This document shows positions 10,188-20,762 of a stretch of DNA of 64,000 nt, one piece after another. This DNA comes from Prorocentrum cordatum (Eukaryota; Sar; Dinophyceae; Prorocentrales; Prorocentraceae). The notes under the pieces were generated by a model, which was given only the letters and a program-made list of their open reading frames with translations, made no database searches and was not told where the DNA came from. The first letter of the stretch is position 1. Each line of letters begins with the position of its first letter. Where the stretch lies: the NCBI GenBank assembly GCA_963575745.1, contig CAUYUJ010000181.1, positions 264,207 through 328,206 of the forward strand. Direction: 5' to 3'. The position numbers and the translations under genes were made by a program.

Positions 10188-12287
10188 TCATGGCTGCAAC
10201 GTCGCACTCCCTCCAAATGCCCCCTCCCACCGTCCCAAGAATAATGATTCAATCTCTGAGAACTTCTGCCTCGCCCTTCGCATGCGATCAGTATGCCTCC
10301 TCTGCCTCCCTGCAGCAAGTGGCGCGCCTCCCTGGGCAGCAGCGTCAATGCCGAGAGCCCTCTCCTCGTAACCTCGACGATCCTCGAGAGATAGCGCTCT
10401 CCAATCTGCCAGCACCCTCTGACGGCGCTCGCGGAAAGGCAATGCTGATGAATGTGTCCCGAACTTGTCTTTCACGAACAAGTCATAGGCTCGGGTCTTC
10501 CTGGGGCGTGACCTCGCAGCTGAGCCAGGATCTATGCTGGCCATCTGGTTGGCCTTGCGCTTCGAAGCCTTCCTGAAAGCGAACATCGGCAATGACCTGA
10601 AGAACTCTGCCCGTGCAGCAGCGCCTCCAATCGCATCGGACAGCACTCGTTTCTGCAAGGCAAAATGGGATATCCTGACAGATCTGCAAAATGCATGTTT
10701 AGACAACTGCCGTTTTGAAAATGCCCTGCCCCGCTTCCCTTTTGCTGGTCTGAACTGCTGGCCAATCACATGCTTCCGTTCGGCTTTCGTCGCGCCCACT
10801 GGCAATGCGCTGAGGATGTCTTTCGAATCAGAATGAGCTTGCTTCGCAACTGGCAGGGGGCCCTCCAACTTCGCCAACCATATCTTGGTAAAGTATGGGT
10901 CCAAGCACTCTTCGCAATCTGTTGCAGCGTCCATCTCTCTCAAGCTCTGCGTTGTCCGTCTAACGATGTCCGCATTGAACTCCCACGACGTACACGCATT
11001 GAATATCAATAGGTGGGGTCACACGTCGGCACCACAAGTCTGTAATACGCATCAGCAGCAGCACAGATCATCGCATCGCACACCTGTTGGCACATATTGG
11101 CCTCCCCCAGCGTGTTCTCGCCAATCCAACCAGCGCTATCAAGATCGTGCAACATGTTACCCATTGAGTCAATTACCTTCCATGCCCTCGTGCCGTCAAG
11201 TATCTCCAGGTTCAACTGCGCGGTCCTCTTTCGGATCACCTCCAACTCAAGAATGCGATCGATGGGCACGCCAGCTGCACCTTGTGGAAGTGGTTTGGCC
11301 ATGTCGATGTGCTTGTTCAGTGTCTTCTCAGCCGTGAAGCAGTGGTTCAACAATATCTGAAGTGGCCTCGACAGTATCTCTGCAATCTCAAACTGGTATC
11401 GGCAATCAGGCAAGTCGAAAAATTTGATTACCTTGTCAACCTTGACGCCTGCCTTGCCGCCGCCGTCACGATCGGCATCATCACCATCTTCGTCGCGCTC
11501 ACCCTGACTTCTAAAGGCTCGTTTGAAAGATCGAGGTCCCAGCCCATGTTGAACCAATCCTCGAAGAGCCCAGGCAGACGCCTCATCGAAACCTTTCCAT
11601 CTGTATTTCAATGGCTCCGTGATCCTGGTGTCGAGGCCGATTTTGATGCGCTCCGTAACAATCTGCAACGATACGTTCGCATCGCCATTGCAACCCAAGG
11701 GGCATCCGTCCAGAACGCAATAGTGGTAAATGTGTTCATCGGCCCAGTGCCCATTGTCAGCTTCCACAATTGCTTGGGTGGCCGACTCGTCGACGTCGCG
11801 AGCGGGCATGGTAGTTCGAAGCTGCGAGCGGGCAGCATCCTGCCACTCTTGCATCTGCGGGGTGAGCTCAAAGACTTGCCTGTGTCTGAACGTCTTCTTG
11901 ATTTCAGCTTCTAGGGCTTGCAAATATCGATCCATACATCGTCCACCCATCAACTTGTGAGCCAGCGTGCACAAAACTGCAGGGACGTCGTACTTCAACG
12001 ATTCGAAGATGGGCTTCTGACAGAGAGCTGCCGAATGGCACATGCATGTTATGTGCAATTGGCTGTTCTTCTCCTGGCCAGGCGGAATATTGTTGTTATA
12101 ATCATTAAGTGCAGCCTCCTCCATCCCAATGCTATTTTTTATTCACAATGTGCCCATCCTTGATAAGAACACTGACCTTCCGCACTCTGTCAAACTTTCT
12201 CTTGATGTCGCCGTCGGGATCCAACCTTGAACCAACATGCGTTGCTGAAGCCGCCGTCCATCGTCGCCAATTACTCCTGACCGCCAT
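10188..12287 (-). pseudogene. Frame-broken large protein with C-terminal HMG-box-like domain
   Basis: A coding path of about 690 codons. ATG at 12287 (MAVRSNWRRWTAASATHVGS) runs to a T6 run (plus 12135-12140); dropping one base there joins the frame MEEAALNDYNNN at 12124. That frame reads 372 codons to 11006; adding one base in a G4 run (plus 11015-11018) joins the final frame, which ends at 10188. The middle has a Cys/His segment (LHITCMCHSAALCQKP) loosely like hAT-type transposase sequence, a weak resemblance. At about 10508-10352 the sequence RPRKTRAYDLFVKDKF, then W and LSLEDRRGYEERA, fits an HMG box (DNA-binding). Both breaks are in mononucleotide runs and both repairs restore sensible protein, so sequencing indels are as likely as decay. 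Function unknown; a transposon-derived DNA-binding protein is one reading. Confidence 0.5.
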
Positions 12288-12422
12288 CGAATTCGCTTTG
12301 GGTTAATGGCTGCAGCGGCGAGAAAACCTCGGCGGCGAAGAGGGAACTCTCAGGAGCAGGCTGGCCTGAATTATTCGAACAAGACGCTGCACTTTGACGG
12401 GCAAATATGCATTCGCACGAAT

Positions 12423-12854
12423 TCAAAACTGCTTCATGCTTGTTCTTACCCCTCTGCTGTAGTTTTTTTTTTTTTTTTTTTTCTGCACGCGTCTGTTCAC
12501 ATGCCGTTGTGACTGCGCACTGTCTCTCATCCACATCGAGGCGTCGTCGAACATAGAAGTACATATCGCCAGAGCAGTGTCAATACAGTGATCGAGCAAT
12601 GAGGCCAATCCTCTGCTCTGCTGACACACTGCTGAAGCAAGGCCTCTGTCAAGATTGCGTCGGGCAGCCTTGTCGTCCTTCTCCTGCTTACCCATTGGAC
12701 GTGGGCCTCCATCGATCCAGTGCTCTCGACCAAGACGCCCGCCAGGACCAAACATCGAAGACGAAACTTCTTGCGGCCTCGAAACCAGTGTCCTCTGAAT
12801 CATCGAAGCCGGTGTTTTCAATTTATGTTGCAGCACGCCTCGTGAAATTCGCAT
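12423..12854 (-). other. Coding-like segment ending in an A20 tract
   Basis: From an ATG at 12854 (MRISRGVLQHKLKTPASMI) the frame is open for 143 codons, but its last part runs through A20 on the minus strand and is unreliable. The part before the A-run (to about 12485) looks protein-like; no domain recognised. It might be a further 5' exon of the neighbouring HMG-box block, or the 3' end of an inserted polyadenylated copy. Confidence 0.35.
12463..12482 (-). repeat. A20 homopolymer (T20 on plus)
   Basis: Uninterrupted 20-base run. On the minus strand it directly follows coding-like sequence, so it may be a retroposed poly(A) tail rather than a random run. Confidence 0.9.
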
Positions 12855-13408
12855 GCGGGTCTCGGCGCTAAGAACTGCGCCTCGACGATGCCCGCGGCGA
12901 CCATGGCGTCCTCCCGAGGCTCTCAGTGATTCACGCCCAAAGAGCCCAAGACAATTTCAGGAATGCTCGAGATTGCCCTTGTATGTTTCACACCATGTGT
13001 TGTTGCCCCCCCTTCCAATAAATGCCCCCACAGAGTCCCCCCCCAAAAGGCCCACGAGGGAACGCGTGGCCCGCGGGGTGCAGTCGAGGGCAGGGGGTGA
13101 GCCTTCCAGGGTTCTCTCTAAGCCCTTGCAAGGCCCTCTTAGGCAATGCTTGTAGAGAAGCCCCAAAAATATTGGAGGCCGCGTTGGGGCCTTAGCAAAA
13201 TCTCAAAGAATCTTTTGAGCCAGCGCTCAAGCCCTGAAGGGTCCAAAGGGGCTCTTCCAGGAATTGCTAACAACGCACCCTGTAAAACAATCAAAGGTTT
13301 GAACTGGAGTTAGCCGCTTTACTTCCGCAGGCCTTTGCCGCCCTGCCCGAATGGAGAGGCGGAAAAAGGCAAGGGGGAGGGAGTAAGAGAGAAGTCCTCC
13401 TGGTCCAG

Positions 13409-13460
13409 GTGGGGCTGCTGGTGGTGGGGCTGCTGGTGGGGCTGCTGGTGGCGGCGCTGC
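13409..13460. repeat. GGGGCTGCTGGTG minisatellite
   Basis: Three to four copies of ggggctgctggtgg, 12-15 bases each, with the last one diverged. The surrounding 12.86-13.5 kb has no recognisable gene. Confidence 0.75.
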
Positions 13461-13520
13461 AGGCGGGTCTGCCTGCGGCGATGGGTCGAAGAACCCTCTG
13501 TACATGGGCCACAAACGTGG

Positions 13521-13542
13521 TTTCAGCCAAAATGGCTATGGG
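13521..13542 (-). other. Decayed spliced-leader relic
   Basis: Reading the minus strand, 18 of 22 positions match the dinoflagellate spliced leader, including the whole core TAGCCATTTTGGCT. Mismatches lie only near the ends. With the perfect copy 1.3 kb away on the same strand, this suggests a second, older re-integrated mRNA. No clear ORF follows it. Confidence 0.55.
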
Positions 13543-13839
13543 CAACGCTTTCGTGCTCTCACCTGCTCGCGCTTGTTCTTCTCACGCCGTGCCCTCCATT
13601 CGTCTCTGCTCCCTCTGCCCGTTCCGTGACCTCCTCCTCCTCCTCCTCCCTTCCCTTTCGCGGCTCACCCCCCCTTACCTGCCTCGCTCTCTCACCATCC
13701 TTTCCGTCAGGGGGGGCAGCATCTGGGAGAAACCACATCCAAGGCCTTCTAGAATCAACGGTGCTGCCTTGCGGCATCGAAAATTAACAGAGCTGCATGC
13801 AGATATTGTTTTGCAAAACCATATGCCCATCTGAAGTAC

Positions 13840-14873
13840 TTAATTTGGGATCACCAACGTGCCCCCGAAAATTCCACTGCCCAAGCCCCAGTAAACCGTT
13901 ATATGGCACCTGGGGGGTACAATCCTGGGAGGAGTGCGCGGGATGCGCCGGACAGGCGGCGGAGGCGGTGGCGCCGAGGTCGCTGGGGATGAAGATGGCG
14001 GCGCCGGCCCGGAGCTCGAAGCAGTCACTGACGACGGTGGTTGGAGGGGCCATTCCTTCAAATCCTTCTTGGCCTCCACGGACCTGGCATCCTTAGGCTT
14101 GTGCTTCCGCCGGCGCGGACGCCGCACCTTCGGCCGCTCGCCCTCCAGGATCCCCTTGTCCTCCTCGGTCGTCGACTTGACCTCCGCCTGCGCAGCCGGC
14201 AAACTCCCTGGCGGCACCGGAAGCGCCAGGACGTAGAGTACCTGCTGCGGCGGCGGTGGCGGCGGCTGGATGGGCCGCACGATCACTTTCACATGGTCCT
14301 TGGACTCCGCCGCGGGCGGTAGGGGAGCCCGCGGAACCGCTGGCGAGGGCTCCAGAGCCTGGCTGTGCAAATGCGGGTTCCTCGAGCGCTCCTTCGCCGC
14401 GCGACTCCACCTCCGCAGATTCGTCACTGGACGGCCTTGACTCGCTGGGGGCGCCTCCGACACCGGGCGTCTCTGCAGGCGAGCAATCTCCGCGTCCACC
14501 ACGCAGAAAGGGCTCACCACCTCGCTCCAGTTGCCAGGCGGGGGCTCCATGGCAGATCACGAAATTCGCCTGCCCTACATCAAACGCTGAACAGAAACGC
14601 GAGAGACGAGTGCCCAGCTCCTCACCGATCAAGTCGTCGGGAACGAAGAAGCGCGCGTGAATGGGCCCCGCGTTCAAGTCTGAAGCCGTACCTGGGGAGC
14701 GCACCGCACCGGAAACGATGCGGCCAGGCGGAAAGGTAGCAGTGAAAACGAAAGCCGAGGAGGCGGCCGCGGGGGGCCTGCTCGAGCCCCATCTCCCAGA
14801 GCTTGACCTGGGAGGCAGTGCTGCGCGACCACGGCCCCCAGAGGCCGCAGTCTTGAGCCAAAATGGCTACGGA
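13840..14873 (-). pseudogene. Re-integrated trans-spliced mRNA (retrogene), function unknown
   Basis: Starts with a perfect spliced leader (14873-14852). Behind it a frame without stop reads through to SAFVFTATFPPGRIVSGAVR and FFVPDDLIGEELGTRLSRF and reaches a G5 run (plus 14540-14544). Skipping one base there joins a second frame (PPGNWSEVVSPFCVVDAEIA) that ends at 13840. The later part is proline/serine-rich with a basic segment (RPRRRKHKPK). No intron is needed, as expected for a reverse-transcribed mRNA. No ATG precedes the first frame, so the true start is unclear. The C-terminal third is low-complexity. Product unknown. Confidence 0.5.
14852..14873 (-). other. Perfect spliced-leader sequence in the genome
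   Basis: All 22 positions equal the conserved dinoflagellate spliced leader (core GTAGCCATTTTGGCTCAAG, first base T). The leader is normally added to mRNA by trans-splicing from a small RNA and is absent from ordinary gene copies. No SL-RNA-like donor (a GT directly after the final G) follows: the next bases are ACTGCGG. It is therefore read as a relic in a re-integrated cDNA rather than an SL RNA gene. Confidence 0.85.
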
Positions 14874-14883
14874 CGGGATGGGG

Positions 14884-15052
14884 AGCAGGGGGAGGAGGGG
14901 GAGGAGGAGGAGGAGGAGGAGGAGGAGGAGGAGGAGGAGGAGGAGGAGGAGGAGGAGGAGGAGGAGGAGACAGGCTCGTAGAAGGGGAGAAGGAGGAGGA
15001 GGAGGAGGAGGAGGAGGAGGAAGAGGAGGATGGGGAGGAAGAGGAACAATAA
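14884..15052. repeat. (GGA)n microsatellite
   Basis: GAG/GGA repeats at 14884-14970 and again at about 14986-15050, separated by a short unique stretch. They lie just upstream (minus-strand sense) of the spliced-leader copy. Confidence 0.9.
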
Positions 15053-15374
15053 GAAAGCGCGGAGGAGTCGGACGGCCAGACGACCACGATACGAAGACGA
15101 GGGGAGGAGGTCGCGGAGGAGAAGGAGGGAGAAGGAGACGGAAGGATGAGGTGGAGGGTCGGGAGGAGAACGAGGAAGAGGGAGGAGGGAGAAGATGGGA
15201 TCGCCGCGGAACTCACACCCTGTCTTGGACGACGCCCGTCTCTCGCGCAACCAGGGCCAAGTTGCCGGTTCGCCTCTCCACGAACACGTCGCCGCGAGTG
15301 ACCGGGGCCACCTGTGGAACGGATCGCGGCGGGAGGGAGCGCGGGGGCGAAGGGAGACAGACTCCTGTTCCTCC

Positions 15375-15446
15375 TGTCCTCCTCCTCCTCCTCCTCTTCC
15401 TCCTCCTTCTCCTCCTCCTTCTCCTCCTCCTCCTCCTCCTCCTCGG
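15375..15446. repeat. (CCT)n microsatellite
   Basis: CTC/CTT/CCT tract. Between 15053 and 15770 some minus-strand ORFs exist but none is convincing. A sequence loosely like a spliced leader with a two-base insertion lies at about 15747-15766. Confidence 0.85.
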
Positions 15447-15769
15447 GGGAATGGGACGAAGGAGCCGGGCCTCTGGGGTCCCTCGCCTGGCCCCGGGGCC
15501 GTCAGAAAGCAACTCCCGGACGAGACGCCGGTCCCGGGAAGGGGACCAGACCCCCGGGGGTCCAGGAAACGGAGGAGGGGAGGGGGGAGAAGCAAGAGGA
15601 ATTGAAATGTAGGAAACGGTGTTTCGTGATGTTATACATTCTGTTGTGCTTGAGCTCGGTGTCACAACAAACAATATCCTGGCGAAGGACCCAACCATAT
15701 GCAGTTGTGAACACCGCAACTGCAGAGCTCCCTATGGGGCCAGGGTGTGCCAAAATGGGGCTACGAGCG

Positions 15770-15914
<145 letters not shown>

Positions 15915-16531
15915 CTACTACAGTCGGGGTGCAAAAAAGGAAGAGGGCAGGAGCAGAAATAGCGGGGGGTAGGAGGGGAAAAATGGAGGGTAGACAAGCG
16001 AATGGAATGGAAACGTGATCGCTGACGAACTCGGGCAAATCACACATACAAGGGTTTGGGCCGCCAGACCCTACGAAACCTGTCCAACAACTCTTTGCGA
16101 TTCGTTTGGATGAAGTGCAGGGTGCAGGATTGCCCAATCCCCTGAACTGGGCGCTCCGAAGCATCCAGCACAAAGAATCTTCCCGAAACAGAAGCGTCTG
16201 AGACCAGCGTGCCCAGCCCTCCGAAACATGGCCCCTGAGTCCGGTTGGTGGCTTGAACCTCCGCCCCGCTACACGGCCTCGGGCTCCTCGCGCGAGGGGC
16301 CCGGCCAGTCCGTCCTTCGAGCAGCCGAAACGCGGCATCTGCACATGCGGCACCGCTGTCCTGCGTCGTCCAGGGCGAGCTGCGAGGTCAGAGCTGCAGC
16401 AGCTCTCAGGTTGGGCGGGGGCGGGGGGGGAAAAGGGGGCAGCGTCGTTGGCAGACGAGGGCACGCCGCGATTTCGAGACTCGCAGGCCGCTGGATGGAC
16501 TGTTGGGCCTTCACGGCGGACAACGTTGCTC

Positions 16532-17830
16532 TCAACATTCGTTTGCGCACCAGCCTTGCCTCGCCTCTGAATCATGAGCCCGAAATCGAGCAGCCTCGGG
16601 TAATATTGCTTCTGCCGCAGCCACGTCCGCAAAAGTATCTGCAGCTGCGCCCTCTTCAAAAACCCAGTTCGCAAGCGTGCCCCAACCGATATCACAAGCC
16701 TCGACGCGTGAGACAACTCTCACCAGTGTGATCATGCGCCCTCGGCCATGAACGAACCGCGCGCGCGAACGCCAAACATCAGCCACCTCGCCTGGGGGTA
16801 GCGATATCTCTGGCCGAACCGTTCTCGCACGAATTCTTTCTGATCAAAACTGAACGCCAAGTAGCCCAAGAAATGATTGAAACCCGCTTCCCAAACCCTC
16901 AGCCCCCCGCGGTGGGCCGACTGGTCCAGACCCGCCAGGGGCCCGTAAAAGGCCGAACCGAAGCTGCAAGGAGTCCTGGCGCCGGCAGCCATCTTAGCCA
17001 CAGCGAATCCCACTCTTCTCAAGCTGCCGCCCCAACTGTCTGGCCCTCCAGACGCGTCGCCGAATGCCTGCATGGGGGTCTGGCACCGCGCCTCCTCCTG
17101 GCACGCCCTCCTCAAACGTCTCGGCGCGCAAACTACCGGTCTCCCAGCTGTCGCTTTCAGGAGGCGGAGGAACTGGGGCCGGGCAGACGGGGCAACCTTT
17201 CCAAACCAGAAGCAACCGAACGCGTCACTCTGATGAGCAACTACATCTGGTAACAGATTGCCTGATTGTGCGTACCCCTGATGCCTGGAGTTCTCTGGGT
17301 AAGCCCAGCAGCGGTGAACGGGAGACTCCGCAGCGGGCGGATGTCCCGCCGATGCGCAGCGTGGGCACAGATTGCTGTCGATAGGCTCACACCGTTGTTT
17401 ACGCTCCTCCATCCAACTCCCCCCGACCGCAACGCGAACCTTGATATCTACCAGTTGCCTGTCTTGTGCTCCTAGCCGACACAAAGTGCAAGGCTAGCTG
17501 CCGAAAGGGTGCGTTGACTGCGCTTCTGTCGATGCCCGACCGCAGTGCAGCCGATCTGCCTGCTGGCGATCTGCAACATGGCCAGGAAACGCGGCATCTC
17601 ATCCAACAAACGCGTCGCCTGATCAGCGGGCGCGGTTCCTTTGATGTGCTCGCGTCGCTTGCTGACGGGGATGCCCCCGAGAGCCTGCGCAGAGGGGGCC
17701 AAGACGCGCTTGGCCCTCGCCCGAACAGGAGGAAGCCGAACCAAGAGTCGAGCCACCTGCTAATCACATCCATCGGCATGGTGAAACCTGGGCCACGACA
17801 CGGATCTCGCCCGAATGTCAAGTACTGATA
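16532..17830 (-). mobile_element. Decayed LINE-type retroelement fragment: RT tail and RNase H
   Basis: Reading the minus strand from about 17.8 kb: a segment with FTMPMDVISRWLDSWFG; then, in 17484-16732, LCPRC followed by HRCW, giving C-x2-C-x13-H-x2-W, like the zinc knuckle behind the RT of many LINEs; then QAFGDASGG near 17060 and RRVGFAVAKM, matching the first two strands of RNase H; then, in another frame near 16690-16590, EEGAAADTFADVAAAEAILP, like the last RNase H helix with its aspartate. At least two frame changes are needed, so it is a dead 5'-truncated copy. The RT catalytic motifs themselves were not found. Confidence 0.6.
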
Positions 17831-18091
17831 CGAAGCCACGTTTGTTCGGCCCGAGGCCCGTGGAGGGCCCCGGGGAAGCCACGCACGGCGAAAATCCTCA
17901 GGACCCCTTTCCCTTAAGGACCCGCTGCCTTCAGCCGGCCACGCGCAGGAGTGACCCCGGGCAAGAGCGACCCTTGGTGCGCGGCCCGAGGGGGGGGGCC
18001 CTTTGGTGACAACGCCAGGCGCGCAGGCCGCTGCTATCGTATCGCATTCAGCGCTCGGGGGGCCCGTCGCGCCGCGATCCACGTCGAAACC

Positions 18092-18160
18092 GTGTTAACT
18101 CCGTGTCGAATCTGGGTCGAATCCGTGTCGAATCCGCGTCGAAGCCGCGTCGGAGTTCAA
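18092..18160. repeat. CGTGTCGAATC minisatellite
   Basis: Six or so diverged copies of an 11-12-base unit (cgtgtcgaatc, gggtcgaatc, cgcgtcgaagc). Confidence 0.7.
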
Positions 18161-18174
18161 GAAAAGACGGCCAC

Positions 18175-18525
18175 TTACAGGACAGGAAAGGCCCCCCGAA
18201 GAGGCACGGTGACCTCGAGGGTCCCACCTTCGGCGAGGTTCGTCGAGCCCGCATCGAGGCCAATCGTGCTGCAGCCCGCGCCCTCGTGCGGTCCCGAGCG
18301 CCACCCGCCCGGCCAGTGTCCCCTCCGAGCAACGCACCCTGCGAAGCCGCGCCGCGCGCCGCAGCATCCGCCTCCAGCCCCCCCCCCCCCTTCCCCCCGG
18401 CAGATCTTGATCCTGCCTGCGGTAATGACGCCGAGCGTGTTGGTTCCTATGGCCTGGGCAAAAAAAAACTGCACACGTACGTCGATTACCCCGCCGGCGT
18501 TGTCGACCCAGACGGCCTACCCATC
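18175..18525 (-). CDS. Possible exon(s), unidentified
   Basis: One minus-strand frame stays open and has two stretches of natural-looking protein: VWVDNAGGVIDVRVQFFFAQ followed by GTNTLGVITAGRIKI, and later GLDAGSTNLAEGGTLEVTVP. They are separated by a glycine/arginine-rich part that may be intronic. No ATG and no family recognised. Weak evidence. Confidence 0.25.
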
Positions 18526-18794
18526 TGAGCCCTCGGAGCCGGCCACATGCCCCAGGCGGTGCCCCCCCCCATCGGCGGGCCCGCCTCCCACGGCCTCCGC
18601 TGCCACTCCTCGATCTGCGCCCCGATCTGCTCGAGCGGCACCCGCACCTCGGCCCCGAGGGCCGTGCGGTGGGGGGAGGAGGCCGCGGGCGCGCGGGTGG
18701 GGCTCCTGCGACCCCCTCCCCCGCGCGCGGCGGCCCTGCTCGGAGGCATCGCTCTTGGATGGCTCGGCGGCAACTCACGGTTGGCTCATGGGAG

Positions 18795-19045
18795 TCTCCT
18801 CCTCCTCCTCCTCCTCCTCCTCCTCTCCTCCTCCTCTCCTCCTCCTCCTCCTCTTCCTCTTCTTCCTCCTCCTCTCCTCCTCCTCCTCCCCTCCCCCTCC
18901 TCCTCCTCCCCTCCTCCTCCTCCTCTCCGTCCTCCTCCTCTCCGTCCTCCCCCTCCTCCTCACCCTCCTCCTCCTCCTCCTCCTCCTCCTCCTCCTCCTC
19001 CTCCTCCTCCTTCTCCTCCTCCTCCTCCTCCTCCTCCTCTCCTCC
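18795..19045. repeat. (CCT)n microsatellite
   Basis: About 250 bases of CCT with TCT/TCC interruptions. Confidence 0.95.
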
Positions 19046-19049
19046 GTCG

Positions 19050-20630
19050 TGTGCGGACTGGGCAGTTCCCTCGGATGCCCAGGGGGTATATCGAGACCCC
19101 CTGGGGCCCGGCGGCCGCGCGGCATGCAGGGCGTGCGCGGCGGGTCGGGAGCTCATTGCTCCAGAGCTGGCAGCTCCAGCTTGTCGGGTGGGGAAGGACG
19201 CGCCGCCGCGGGGAGCCCCATTCAGCACGTCACCGTTGAATGATCACCAGGCCCCAAGGGCAGAAGCGAGGGCGGAACGCGCTGACGGGCACCAGGCGGC
19301 AGCGTGTCATTGACGCTCCTCCTGCTCCCAACCCACGGACAGGGCGACAAGCGAGCCATGGACGAAGGGGGACAAGACAGGACAAGACGTGGGTGTTTCG
19401 GGGGGGGGGGGGACGAAAGGGATAGCGGGAGGCGCCTATGTATCAAGGAATGGTCCTGGCGGTGGGGCCGAAACCAGCTGCATGCAACAGATTTCGTAAG
19501 CCCCACTGTCCCTATCCTACTCTTTCGTCCGGCCCAAGCGTTGCTCAACGGGGGGCGACAAGTGGAGGGGGGGGGGGGGGAAGAAAGGGGCACCATTTGT
19601 CCCCTCAAGGGGCCCTCCGGGGCCCAAATAAAGAGCAGGACAGATGCACGTCTCTCCCCCCCGAGTAATCGCCCCCCCCCCCCCCCCCAAGATGCAACGC
19701 CCAAAAGACACTCGCGTCGGGGTCCCTGGGAGGGAGTCGACCTCGGAACACCGGAGAACTCAGCACGCCGAACAAAAACAGCTCGGGCCAACTCGCAGAC
19801 CACCCGCGGGGCCCGTCCTGTGAGCAAGGCGGCCCCTCACCTTGGCGCGAGCATGAGGCGCAGAAGGCGGCAGGAGGGAGGGGACGGGCCGGACGGGGAA
19901 TGGGAAGGATCGAGGAGAGATGAGATAAGTGCAGGCCATGGCGACAAGGGAAGAGCAACGGTATTGGTAATTTGTCCTCTTCTGGCCTACCGCAGAGTCC
20001 TCGCAACACTCACGCTGAGCTGACCCCACCCCCCGCAGATTACCGCGTGGAAAATGATCGATCTCAAAATTTGGGACCCGTAGGCAGAACCCGACGCCAC
20101 GGTCGCAGTGAACATGGGGCGTGCGCAGCCTCCTGGAGCCTCGGGAACCTCGCGTGTGGCTGCGGAGCGCTCCCGTGGCGGGTCACGAGAGGCGAACAGG
20201 TCCTCATCCGCGCCCTCGCGGTCCGAAGTCCGGGGCACGATTCCGTGGATACGCGGTCGCACGGATACGAGTCGCGCAAGGCATCCGCGAAAACGCGCCC
20301 GCATCCCTGGGGTCGCGGCCGTGGCTATGGATCCGTTCCCGCCCACGAGCTGGGCGGCTTTGTATGCCTGCGCACTGTCTTCACGGCCCGGAAGGCATGA
20401 GGATGTTGGCCAGAGTGGGCCCCCAAGCTGTGCGTTGGCGCACTGTGGAAGTGAAGGTGGTGCGGCATAGACTGTGCGGTGAACACCGTGTCGCGCAAGC
20501 TGTGTGGTGCGAACTGTGGAGGTGCTGCGACGTGAGCCGCGTCGTGCAGGCAGCGTCGTGCAAGCTGGGTTGAGCCAGATCTGCGATGGAGACACGTGGT
20601 GCACACCATGCGGTGAGAGCCGTGTCACGC
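19050..20630. other. No gene recognised
   Basis: GC-rich DNA with G- and C-runs (for example at 19400, 19568 and 19673) and, at about 20455-20575, a diverged array around gtcgtgcaagctg. No ORF with domain-like sequence. Confidence 0.5.
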
Positions 20631-20634
20631 AAAA

Positions 20635-20750
20635 GGAGGAGGAGGAGGAGGAGGAGGAGGAGGAGGAGGAGGAGGAGGAGGAGGGAGGAGGAGGGAGGAG
20701 AGGGAGGAGGAGGAGGAGGAGGAGGAGGAGGAGGAGGAGGAGGAGGAGGA
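20635..20750. repeat. (GGA)n microsatellite
   Basis: About 115 bases of GAG/GGA with GGGA interruptions. Confidence 0.95.
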
Positions 20751-20762
20751 AACTCAGAACCT

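Noticed and set aside
14852-14873. SL RNA gene
   Set aside because: The leader is not followed by a GT donor or a recognisable Sm-binding site; coding-like sequence follows instead.
14863-15612. Long plus- and minus-strand ORFs over GGA/CCT tracts here and at 18.5-19.2, 20.4-22.2, 37.6-38.9 and 55.0-57.5 kb (up to 600 codons)
   Set aside because: Their translations are runs of E, R, S, P, L or T; any stop-free trinucleotide repeat gives such ORFs in several frames.
15747-15766. Third spliced-leader relic
   Set aside because: Only the core matches and it needs a 2-base insertion; kept as a hint in a finding, not listed as a feature.
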